Positions 1-10,331 of a stretch of 64,000 nt of DNA are shown piece by piece. The DNA is from Ceratodon purpureus. Its lineage: Eukaryota; Streptophyta; Bryopsida; Pseudoditrichales; Ditrichaceae. Under the pieces are notes generated by a model that ran no database searches, was not told the DNA's origin, and saw only the letters and a program-made list of their open reading frames with translations. The stretch is taken from the NCBI GenBank assembly GCA_014871385.1, contig CM026424.1, forward strand, positions 12,371,115 to 12,435,114, read 5' to 3'. Each line of letters opens with the position of its first letter. Position 1 is the first letter of the stretch. The translations under genes were made by a program, and so were the position numbers.

Positions 1-3000
1 TTGTAAGTTGTTGAATGAACAAATTTCAGAGCCAATGAGGCTTTGGGTTTGGTCTTTTGAAATCAGCATTATCTGCAACTGTTTTGTACTAAATACATTT
101 CATGCTCGACTCCATTATTTTCAGTGCTTTGAGTGTTTGGTACAGGCTTGACGAATGTTTTGTGGTTAAAATCCATTTCATGTTGAACTGAACTCTTGCA
201 ATAAGATATCAGGGCATGAGATCTTAACATCCAAGTTGACTGAAACTTTGTTAGAATTGGAGCAAAGACTTCTAAACAGTGTACTACTATCCTGAACTGC
301 TCATTCCAAGACCAGCTCAAGGCTCCTTCTCATGCAAATTCAGGCATTTTATGGAAGAGCCTCATGTATGTTGTGCATCTTCAATTCCTCAGAGGACAAC
401 TTGCCAGGACTGAGGGGTGCTTCATAGTGTGATTAAGTCGGTAGGCTGACCGTCAAAAATCTAGATGGCACGAAGTGGAGAGTCCCCAACTTTTGGGCTT
501 GAAACATATATTTGAATAGTCCACTTCAAGCCTTTGGTTGGTCACAGTGCAAAGTCCCAAAGTCCAAGTCCAAAGGCCAAGACACATGAGCCGAATATTT
601 AAAAATTTATTGAAAATTGAAATTCTAAAAATTCTAAAAAGAAATAAAAGAAGGTATAAAAACTAATGAAGAACATGCGGAAAAATTTTCAACAATAGAT
701 TCATTGATATGACAAAGTTATGACTAATTGAAATTTAGCTTGTTTTTGAACCAATGTAAATGTATTGCCAATGATTGTCAAGGAGTAAAACAATAAATCA
801 TGACAAGGCTTGTAGAGCATGACCAACATTTAATAGTCCATGACCCCTGTCTTCTTGTAGATGTTTTAAAAAAGGATATACGACCTTTCGACAAAAGGTT
901 AGGTCAATAATTTTGCTTGATCCAAGGTCTGCTGTAGAGGTCCTTGCTTTGGCGTCAAAACTTCCAAAAATTGTTATCATGTAGGCTCTTTAGCAAGCGA
1001 CAGTCTATCGACCTTTGATCAGAATGTGAAGGCGTTTTGATTGAATTTTGGTATTTTAGCTAACTGATTGATGCAGATCAACAACCTCTCTACCTTTGGT
1101 CATAGTATGAAGTGCCAATCAACTACACCAAATTTGAAGAGCTACATGTGCTACAAAATATATCATGATAATATTCAAACATTAACCAATTTTAACTTTA
1201 ACATAATTCATAACTAAGATTTTAAGTTGGCTTCTAGATTTTAAACTTTGGAGAGCCCTCTTCATTAGGATACACAAGTTGTCACAATTTGTCTCATTAT
1301 TATACAGGACCAACAAGATTCGACTAAGAGCATCTTCACCATGTACCACCAACGGCATAGTGTAGAGGTGCCAACGGAGTAGGCCGGCAATGATGCCGGG
1401 TCTACTCACTACAAACTTCTCATTGTAATAGGTTCTCCCATCCACCTCCGCCATGTGTGACGTGTCAGCCTCTCCATGACTATTCTAATCCCCCGCCTCC
1501 TCTTTTCTTCTACCTTCTCCACCTTGCCCTTCTCTTTCTCTCCTTTAATGAATTGTGACATGCCATGTTTAACAAAATTCAAATAATTGTGTAAATCACA
1601 ATGAAAAATCAATTCTTATAATTTGGCATGCTTTATTTTAAACTACAATCCAAGGTTCTGATTTTAAAATACCTAGTTGGCAATTTAAGGTTGGGGGACC
1701 CCGGTGGCCACTTTGTCAACTCCCCTCCCCTGTCACTTTTATCATTGTCGCCACCATTGACGACAGCCATGGAGATGACCTACATGGCTAACCTCCGGAT
1801 AGTTGTAGAAGATAGATGTGCAGAAAAACGAGTGGGTATTGAAATCGAGTAGTAGGCTTGAGGGCTAAGCCCAAGAAACTTATTTAGCCTCGTTTCAGAA
1901 AATGTCCAAGAGTGCTTTAATTCTATCCATGCTTAGAAAAATTGAGTGCTTCTAATTGGTGCAAAAGTGCTTTATTTTCAAAATCCAACGTGTCATGAAA
2001 ACCAAGACTCTATGAATGGTTAATAGCCACTCTATGCTTTCAAACTTAAAAATTCATGAAAAAATTTAGAAATGCTCAAAAAACGTGTTTTTTTTTTTTT
2101 TTTTCTTTTGACACTAACTTTGCAAAGCATCCAAAAGTTTTTAACTTTTTCCACCACTATCCTAAGTAAGCAAGCATGAAATTTGCACAGTTTACTGCAC
2201 CTCTACCTTAGACATGCTTGACAAAATTTCAATCATCTGGAATGTTTTCCTCATTAATTTCCTTTTCTTACTAAATAGGAGACTGGAATTCTCCAGTGTG
2301 CAGAAACCCAAGGCCGAGTGAGAGATAGAATAAGATACTATGAATATGGACAGGGACAATATTCTGGTGATCAGCCTCAGTTTGAATTGACCTAAATTAC
2401 TCTGAACTACACAATGAAGCATTTATGCTAGAGTATCCAACAGATACTGTAGTCTAACCTATCTGGTGTGTCCCATCTGTGTTGTTCACTAACTTATCCT
2501 CTGCACACAGAAGAGTCAAGACTCAAGAGATGACCTTACACTCAGACGGTTCCCCAGAGCCATGCAGCAACAGCCTGACAGCCCTCACATTTCAGAGTCC
2601 GCTTCAAAAATAAGTGCAAATTTGGGTCACTTGTGCATGAACTCAGAAAGACCAGTGACCTTGTCCATTTCAACTCTATGTTACATCTCCATTGCATTCT
2701 TCAGGGGTATCTTAGTAGTTGATGTTAGGACCTCAGTCTTTCTTTTGGAAGAGGATAAGTAGAAGAAAAGCTTTATGTTTTCTGTTTAATTGTGAAAAGA
2801 AAAAGGAAAAAAGGAAACTCTTGTTCTTCATTACATTTTGAACCCTGACATCACCCTTGGAAAATTTTGAAAGAGGTAAAAGGAGCCCCGTTATTCTTTG
2901 ACAATAATCTTTTATTTTGGTTTTTTAGGTGAACTTCAAGAGTGATAGTAAGGGGATTCAACATGATATTACTCCCTAAAATTCTTTTATTTGTACCACA

Positions 3001-4240
3001 AACAATTGGGATTTTGAGCACATTCCTAGTATGTTAATTTTTAAGGTGATTTGAAAATAAAAATAAATTGTGGGTGTAAGGAATTATAAGAGATTTATGG
3101 AAATATAATTTTATTTCTAGTGATCCTTTAGGAAAAAAATTTACTCCTCAAAGTCACTTTTCTTTGACAAGAAGCAACTCCAAAATTTTACTATACATGT
3201 TTAATGTCTCTAAGATTTTTAAAATAAGTAACTAACACAATCAATTTTGAGAATTTCGAACTATTCTTTCTGTAGTGAAACTATTCCACTTTTAAAGTGT
3301 TCAGAATTTTCCACAATATCTTTCCGGTGTCAGAATATTCCGGTAATTCTGGTAATTACACCATCAAAAACTAGTTACAATGGTTCTGTAGTTTCTAACT
3401 TATGTTTGAGTTATAATTGATTAATCTGTTAATTAAATTCATGTTTTTTAGCTTTGTTGACCTTGGATTCAATAAATTTTAAGTTTTCATGATTTTTTTT
3501 TAAAAGTAATATTTCTAAAAACATTTTAACATTGCCTAATGAACACAAGAACTACAATATCAGAAGTCAAAAAAACTAATCAATGTTGAAGTATATTAAT
3601 CCATTACCATATTTTATTTCATCTATCTTACCAAATTTGATTTCGGGATGCAATTCCAAGTTCTCAGCTTACCGATATTCTTGATCTACTTGCCGTAGGG
3701 AAGGAAGTTACTCTGTGTGGTAAGTCAAAAGTAATTTTATTCACCTTTAGTCCAGGGCTCCTGTGGCCCTTGGCAGTTGTATTTCCTCTTGCAGTAATTC
3801 AAATCCGATGACGTGTCTTCAAAAAAAATTAAAAAATGATTTGATTCTAAATGAGAAGAGGAGAAAGAGCATAAAGAGGGGGAGAGCATCCACATAATTT
3901 GGGTTTCAAATGAGAACAAGCTAATTCCATTTACAATCCTGGACACCCGGTTTAAAATAACCAACATTTTATAAGAAATTCATCTGCATGGTGATAGGTC
4001 GCAAATGAAGATCATCTCTGGCTACCACATGAGAAATTCATCTGCTCGGTAATAGGGCTAGACGAGCTTCCAATGACGCCGCAGTCGAAGGCCCAGCCAC
4101 CAACAGGCCAAGTTACAACGCTCTGAACCACGGCTTTACACAACTTTGCCAAAGGGAAATAAAATAAAACCCCCCAAAAAGAGGAAAAACCAGCAGCACC
4201 AATTCTGCTAAGTTAAGTTATCCTGGCCTCACCAATTCCC
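1..4240. other. AT-rich intergenic DNA, no supported gene
   Basis: No ORF here looks like a known protein and none has convincing splice partners. The longest are 60-90 codons on both strands. One minus-strand ATG ORF at 1182-1454 (90 codons, beginning MAEVDGRTYY) lies in a locally GC-richer patch but matches nothing I know. A T17 run lies at 2088-2104. The segment ends in the C-rich region upstream of the Rdx gene. Confidence 0.6.
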
Positions 4241-4304
4241 CACCACCACCACCACCACCACCACCTCACATTCCATTCCATTCCATTCCATTCCATTCCA
4301 TTCC
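4241..4304. repeat. Adjacent (CAC)n and (ATTCC)n microsatellites
   Basis: A run of CAC triplets (about 4241-4265) is followed directly by about seven ATTCC pentamers (4271-4304). On the minus strand these would read as poly-Trp and a repeated WNGME peptide, which is a by-product of the repeat and not a protein. Confidence 0.95.
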
Positions 4305-4470
4305 ACTCCTTCCAACTCCAACCCTGTCTCAGTTCCACACCTTCCTCCATCTCCATACCCAAATCCGCCACTACACGTACCCCAAATACCCACACCATCC
4401 CAGGCTCACTAACAGATTTCACATCCCCATTCCTTACACTAAAATCTCCATTATATTAGTGTCCCCAGGT

Positions 4471-4757
4471 CTACCATAACACCATAGCAGGTTTGGTCCT
4501 CAGCAAACATATTAATTTAAAAAATAAATAAATTAAGGTTCGTCTCTTAAAATACTGAATTTCTCAATTTTCGTTTTTAAGCAAAAAATCACTGAAAATG
4601 ACCTTAAATGGTTAAGAAATAACATAATATTAAAAACACCAATTTATTTCATCTCCGTTTTTATGTCCTCATAATTTTCTAGTTTTTTTTTGTTTTTTAT
4701 ATTTAGAATTATTTAAGAATGAACTCGTTGTGGTGTTACGGTGTGGTGTTACGGTAG
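4471..4757. mobile_element. MITE, CCGTAACACCA family, copy A
   Basis: The left end reads CTACCATAACACCATAG and the right end TGGTGTTACGGTAG, an inverted repeat with one mismatch over 14 bases. The interior is AT-rich with no ORF. The right terminal motif TGGTGTTACGG occurs twice, at 4731-4741 and 4744-4754. The interior resembles the copy at 37101-37349: both carry an AAAAAATCACTGAAAATGA-type block and a TAGAATTATT or TAGGAATTATT block before the right end. It is non-autonomous; the superfamily is not assigned. Confidence 0.75.
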
Positions 4758-5210
4758 TTTCTTCCTCACAAAAAAATAAGCGTTATTACTCGTGCAAAAA
4801 CCAAAAATCTCTGTTACTTCACCATTTGTCACCAAAAAAATAATTAAAAAAATAAAATAAAATTATATATATATATATAAATATCTGTTACTATGTAGCA
4901 ATCTGTTTTATCACACTTTAAATTAGAAGCCCCATGTGAAATTTCCATGCTGCAGATGAGTTAGTGGAGTTGTGTGCCTCATGGGTGTCCACAGGGGGAT
5001 ATGATGATATTAAAGGGGTGATTGTAGAGAGTGGTGGCTTTGGGTGCACTAGCACTGTTTCATGTTGTGGTGACCACATAGATGCTCACTTGGGTAGTTT
5101 CCACAAGCTTCAAGTTTTCGTGAGCCTGGAGAGATAGTTGGAGAAGAATTCAGGAATTCAGGAACTGTTGTCAAGGTGGGACAGTCACTCAGGATTGTTG
5201 TGTGTGTCAC

Positions 5211-5232
5211 TGTGTGTGTGTGTGTGTGTGTG
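5211..5232 (+). repeat. (TG)n microsatellite in the Rdx gene leader
   Basis: Eleven TG dinucleotides end 8 bases before the chosen ATG of the Rdx gene, so the repeat probably lies in the transcribed 5' leader. Reading through it from an upstream GTG gives an in-frame Cys-Val run, but there is no ATG there, so the start stays at 5241. Confidence 0.85.
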
Positions 5233-5240
5233 GGGGAGAG

Positions 5241-7389
5241 ATGGCGATGATGATGGGGGTCGTGCGGCGGTCCGGGTTCATGAGGAATGTGGCTAGGGTT
5301 GTGTGCTCAGCTGTGGTGGAAGCGCCTAGGGTGGTTGCAGGTGGCCATGGTGTGGAAGGACTAGGACTGGTGCAGGTGCGGGAGGCCAGCACTGCGACGT
5401 TTGAGCCAGGGTTCCACTGGCGGAAGATGATTCAGGCGCACCATATGTCGTGCTGTGCGAATTTGGGGAATCCTCCTCCTCGGGAGGTATGTGTGTGACA
5501 TCTCTTTGCATGTTTGTTTGTGGGGTTAAGCTCGCAGGGAGTAGTGGGTATCGTTTCCTGAGACTAGTTTGATGAGAGCGTGTAGCTCTTGATGTGTTAG
5601 GTGGATGTGTTGGAGTCTGTGTAGTAACCGTGTTAAGTTTCGAGACCAATTGAATTTGTGAAGCGTCTTGAATTCTGTAACGGAGCTGGGAATTTGCTGG
5701 AGAGAGTTTTGTTGAATTTGGGGGATGTGATCGTTCACGCACACTTTGAACCCTTGATTGATGATGGAGACATTAGAGTTGTAGCTGCTCTAGTGGTTTC
5801 TCTGGTTTATGTTTGGTTTGATCGTTAGAAAGAGCCAGCCAATTTAGAGAGGGTAGAGAATTCCACCTCTATGACGAAGAGCTGAGGACAAATTGAAATT
5901 AGAGGGTTTACTGTGAAGGTGCACATCAAAGTTCTCGGTGCTCTTGCATGCTATATTTCATTTTAGATTAGCTTAAGTATGATTTTAAGGGCTTGATTAA
6001 TTAGTGCTTGATGAAATCATCGGATATCATGTATAGAGGGTTTAGCCAGGGAAAGGTCATGTGGTCGAGTGGTCGTTTGAGGCTTTACAGTTTCTACAAG
6101 GGTAACTATACGCAGGCTGTTTGCACCTTCTAACATGGAAGAGCCGGATCACTTGATTCTCCGGAAGATGTTGAGAGAAAAGGTCAAATGGAGAAATGGT
6201 CTTGAGTGGCCACCATGTCTTCCATTCTTATCAATGAATGATGTAAAAGCTGATTTCAGAATATTGCTGTTGCAGATCGTTGTGGAGTACGATGAAGATA
6301 GTGAATACACGGATTACTTCATCGAAATCGCTGACAAAGTTGGTAAGTATTTCTCTTTCAAGAACGGCTTCCTTTAAAGTTAATTAATTTGGTTTCTGTA
6401 GCTATCTTACATTTCGAATTGCTATCATCAAAACTATGGAGCATTTTGTTAGTATGAGATTTCTGTGTATAAAAATTGATTTGCAGCTTACCTCGCCCAA
6501 ATGTAGTATTCTTCCATGTTGTGAATCCGAATTCTGTTTTAACACCAACTTATGGGACTTATGATGCTTGCAGAGGCTGCACACCCAGAATTGGCAGTCC
6601 TTGTGAGTCCAGACAACACGGGAGCCCGGTATGAAATTTCAGTATACAATCTTTCTAGCCTCACAAACACTACAAGCTCGTTTATATGCTCGTGTTAGTG
6701 ATCATGTGTTCAATCAGAAAGTCCAGTGACGACACGAATTATAGTAGTTGTTTGTGTTGGATCATTCGTTTGGAAGGAGATATTATCAGCTTCCTTTTTG
6801 TTGTGGCCTTTCATGTAATCAAACTAGTGCTTTTTCACGGGATAGGACATTGGCTGTTTAGTTTCATATCGGGCCGGACCAGCTGGCTGGCTGAACTTCT
6901 GTTGGCTGGTCCGGTGTCCCCCCTGTATCAAAATCATCTAAGTGGTAACCCCAGTGTTTGAAGTAATTAACCGAATAACTATACAGTGAGTATCGAAATA
7001 CTGACAGCCAGAGCTTTCTGTCACAGGAAGGGGTCATTCGAGATAATTTGCGACGGACATGTTATTTGGTCGAAGCTGAAGGTGAGCATACTTTGATATC
7101 TGGCCACTGTTGATAACTGGAATTAGACGCTTCCTAGATTCTTTAGTGCTAAAGTTTCAGTACTTTGAACTGATGCTACATATATTGCGTTAATGTTGCT
7201 AATACGTGCAATCTCTTTCGACCTTCAAATTATCTAAGTGCATTGTATTCATAATCCTGGAGTGTGAAATAATCATATTTTTTGTTGTGATTTCAGAAGG
7301 GTCGCCTACCTCGGTTTGAGGATGTTCTCGATGGAATTAGTGAGCTTCCATCTAAGTGTGACATTGAGCCCCAGTCTGCAAGCGCTTAG
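5241..7389 (+). CDS. Rdx-family (SelH/SelW-like) thioredoxin-fold protein, probably organellar
   Basis: Five exons join in frame: 5241-5486, 6276-6342, 6574-6628, 7027-7081 and 7297-7389, all introns GT-AG, giving 171 residues. Residues 1-45 are rich in Arg, Val and Ala with almost no acidic residues, like a mitochondrial or plastid targeting peptide. Residues 83-160 have the Rdx pattern: a short strand (IVVEY), a helix (FIEIADKVEAAHPEL), a strand with LVSPDNTGARKGSFEI, then VIWSKLKKGRLPRFEDVLDGI. The GSFE and KKG blocks are closest by eye to selenoprotein H. Family members carry CxxC or CxxU just after the first strand; here those positions are Asp88 and Ser91 (YDEDSEY), so the classical redox pair is absent. 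The first exon (82 residues) has its own Cys pair at MSCCAN. ATG5241 is chosen because exon 1 is open from it and ends in phase 0. A mitochondrial L51/CI-B8-type protein is a weaker alternative. Function is inferred from the fold only. Confidence 0.8.
6874..6914 (+). other. GC-rich hairpin inside intron 3 of the Rdx gene
   Basis: CCGGACCAGC (6874-6883) pairs perfectly with GCTGGTCCGG (6905-6914) around a 21-base loop. It lies in the 398-bp intron 6629-7026, in otherwise AT-rich sequence. Role unknown; it could be a remnant of a small inverted-repeat insertion. Confidence 0.7.
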
Positions 7390-8034
7390 GGATCAACTTT
7401 AAACTGTCTAGAGAAATGTTTGTAAAATAGGTTGAGGCCGTGTTGGCTACCAATTATAACAGAAGTTCAGGCTGTTGCACTTATTCATATAGATCGAGCG
7501 TGAGAATTGTATTGACTGGTGACGGGCACCAAAGTAGTCAGACCAGGGCACATTTACCATTTGAGCTTGCAAACAATTATGTTTGCACGGTGTAATATAC
7601 ATGGGCACCCTTAATATTATCTATTCGACCCCATTTTGCAACCAGTATAACACTGAAGTACAGACACCTAGTCGGCACTTAAATAGTCCGATTTTTTTAA
7701 AAATTGGCAAATTGATGTGAATATTGTAAATATGTTTAAACGCCAACCAAGGCTGTCAACATGATCTCCTCCATTTTGAAGTGCGCCTATTGACACTATC
7801 TAATTCAAAAAATTTAAAAAACCGAATTAAATTAAGGAGGCTGCCTTCGGACGTTTTGTATTGCGCGTCCATTAGTACCTCGTATGAATGTAGGGTACAA
7901 ACTGCAAGCCAAATTTGATTGGCTGCGTGCAACACTAACTAGTATACCTATTAATCTACATTACGAAGGTATGATAAGCTGCATGAACTATTGATTAATA
8001 ATAAGCAGAACCTTAAGAATCACCATACCAGTCC
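7390..8034. other. Tail-to-tail intergenic region (Rdx and sirtuin 3' ends)
   Basis: 645 bases separate the stop codons of two convergent genes. They must hold both 3' untranslated regions and poly(A) sites. No ORF, repeat or clear AATAAA pair is seen. Overlapping antisense 3' ends are possible. Confidence 0.7.
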
Positions 8035-9905
8035 TCAACTAGGAGGAGCAGAACCTGACATCTGAACCATAAAACTTCGCTCAAATTCTTGGAGCTTCTG
8101 GTCATCATAGTCACATGACATATCTTCATACACTGTTTTTCCATGTTTTCGAGGCTCCCTCAAAGAAGAATGAATGGATTTTTCTCCCTCTAAACTACTT
8201 GGTCGTACCTCAAGATCAAGTTCCTCAGCAAGCAATCGCATCACCTCATCACAACGCGCATGGATTACCTGCACAATCCGGATTCATCTTGTTAGATTTA
8301 CACAATCGCCTTGCAGGTAAGGTACAGACAGGAATTGAAATTTGTAGACCTCAAACCGAAGCATTCAACACAGAAGAAAAGGGACAAAGAGGTGATCACA
8401 TACCAGGGAGGCCCGTCCATCAAAAGGGGTGTGTTGTAAATTCACAATGACAAGCTTGCCGCCAGTCTTGGCTACTTGAACAGGCATGTCACAGGCAGGT
8501 CCCACTTTCAAACTAGACCCCAGAACAAGGGCAAAATCTGCCTTGTCTGTATGTTCCCAAGCTGAGTTCACTTCCTGCAACGCAAATGACTTTATTGAGG
8601 TTATTGAAAAGAAGAACCACAAGATAACAGCCGCTCTCCAAATACACATGACGAATGTGCCCCCTTAAAACAATTTTCCAAAAATTATAACCCTGATGGA
8701 TATCAACTCAAAATATACCTTTTCTGGCAAGCTTTCACCAAAGAGCACGACGGAGTTCTCAAGCTCCCCAGAACAGCCGTCTGCTACACAAAACCGGCCA
8801 GTCTTATGATCAATACTGCGCACTTTTCTTCTACTAGATCTTTGTGACTTGGCATCACCCTCTGAAGAAACCTGGCTCGAGTCCCTGCGAGCTGTTGTAG
8901 GATTTGTGGTGGGCGTTGTCAACCCTTTCCACACAGCATGTGATCTGAAGTAGCGTGTGTCACAGAGCGGGCATGTTTCCAAAGAATAATTTCCATGAAG
9001 CTCGCTTTGATTCTCCAATGGTACACCACTCCGCAGATGCAAACTGTCGATGTTTTGTGTGACAATATGATGGAGGTGGCCCCTCTCTAAAAGAATCCTC
9101 AAAAGATCGTGAGTCAATGTTGGACTTAGCTGCACACATTAAAACAGAGCAATGGCAGTAAGAATGAAAAGTTCACAAGAATTTGCACAACCAAGAAGAG
9201 GCCCCAAATACCGAAACAAAATACACTTCGAACAAATCACCAGCACGAAGTCATTGAACGAGGGTACACCCATGCTTCTGAGCACCACAGAATCCTAAAG
9301 GAGATCAAACCTTAGTAAAATCTGGCTCGGCAACTGTTTTGCCCTTGGCTTGAAGGGTCCAGACACCAGCTGGTCCACGAAAATCAGGAATACCCGCTGC
9401 TGTCGAAATTCCTGCTCCTGTGTACGCCTGCACGAGACCATGCCAATTCAAACCCTAATATAAAATCATAATGACCTCACACCTTCAACTCAAGGTGAGT
9501 CTGAATACCAATGGACATCATTAACATAGGAATCTCCAGCTCAATCCCAGACAACACACTCAACGATACATGTAGAAGAGAATCAGTAAATCCGATCCAA
9601 CATGACATGATCCATGACATGAGCACCAGAATGTGCCTCCCCATACCAACAGAGCAAGCTAACCCTAAATTCATTTCACACACTTCCAATCCTTCACTCA
9701 CTCACCCTCCTCCAGCTACCACTACTACCAAAACCAGATTCCTTCCATTCCCACTAGCACATACCACAGCATACTTGGACTCTCGCACCAAAGCAGCGAG
9801 CTCCCTCACTTTCGCCCGCAACGCCGGACCCTCCTCCTCCACCTCCTGCCCCATCCCCCCTCGCCGGCTGCTCCTCCTCCTCGCCCCATTCTCACCCATT
9901 CTCAT
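8035..9905 (-). CDS. SIRT7-like NAD-dependent protein deacylase (class IV sirtuin)
   Basis: Five exons (minus strand, joined in phase 0): 9905-9765, 9427-9311, 9129-8719, 8574-8404 and 8268-8035, giving 357 residues. Sirtuins remove acyl groups from lysine using NAD+; SIRT7 is a nucleolar/chromatin enzyme in animals. Visible motifs: GAGIS (51-55), PDFRGP (61-66), GVWTL, TQNID (110-114), the catalytic His131 in ELHGN, Zn cysteines 139/142 and 200/205, GSSLKV (242-247) and VNLQHTP. The run [19 protein letters not shown] and the tail [16 protein letters not shown] match SIRT7 rather than SIRT6/SRT1. The loop between the two Zn pairs is about 57 residues, rich in Ser, Thr and Arg and longer than in animal SIRT7. 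Residues 1-30 are Arg/Gly/Glu-rich, which suits nuclear targeting. ATG9905 is used; ATG9899, two codons later, is equally possible. The upstream pentamer repeat rules out an earlier in-frame start. Confidence 0.93.
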
Positions 9906-9930
9906 CTCATCTCATCTCATCTCATCTCAT
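9901..9930 (-). repeat. (ATGAG)6 repeat forming a ladder of two-codon uORFs over the sirtuin start
   Basis: On the sirtuin's strand this is six perfect ATGAG units. Because the period is 5, each ATG except the last reads ATG AGA TGA, a Met-Arg-stop ORF that closes within two units. The sixth ATG (9905) escapes because the repeat breaks into AATGGG, and it opens the sirtuin frame. If transcribed, the leader would hold at least four minimal uORFs in the 25 bases before the main start. Confidence 0.8.
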
Positions 9931-9994
9931 CCCCTCCCACCTACCTCCAGCACACCATGAACAACACTAAGATTCATACCACCGATCCATCATG

Positions 9995-10189
9995 TCATTT
10001 CTGCAATCCACCCATTGAGATGAATCTGAATCCTCCCCCAAGCAGCACAACTGAGCTCATCCTCTTCAGGGGCACATGGGCAACACTCCTGCACTTGGGG
10101 CACTGCGTTTGTGCCATCGCAAGATCAAGCGCTGCATCTGGAGTGCAACCCATGCGGCAAAATTTCGTCTTGGTGGAGCGATTTGTCAT
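9995..10189 (-). CDS. Possible 64-residue ORF upstream of the sirtuin, zinc-ribbon-like
   Basis: An ATG ORF on the sirtuin's strand ends 89 bases before the sirtuin ATG. It has two Cys pairs, CRMGC (Cys11/Cys15) and CPKC (Cys30/Cys33), 15 residues apart, which could bind zinc. Many codons end in G or C, as in the real genes here. Competing ORFs overlap on the plus strand (9957-10331, 10076-10285), so the open frame may be a composition effect. It could be a uORF in the sirtuin leader, a small independent gene or chance. I do not recognise a family. Confidence 0.25.
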   Translation of the reverse strand: MTNRSTKTKFCRMGCTPDAALDLAMAQTQCPKCRSVAHVPLKRMSSVVLLGGGFRFISMGGLQK

Positions 10190-10331
10190 GAATTGGTTGA
10201 GAGTTTGGGATCCTGCCGGCGTGGAGACCAGTCAAGGGCGGGGGCTTCGGAGTTTGCAGTCATGTATGGTACTTTTAACTTTTGAAAAACTTTACTACCT
10301 TTGGCTTTTTTACTTTTTGGTGTTGCTATGA

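Noticed and set aside
5202..5240. N-terminal extension of the Rdx protein through the TG repeat
   Set aside because: No ATG; the frame begins at GTG and would encode a Cys-Val run from the microsatellite.
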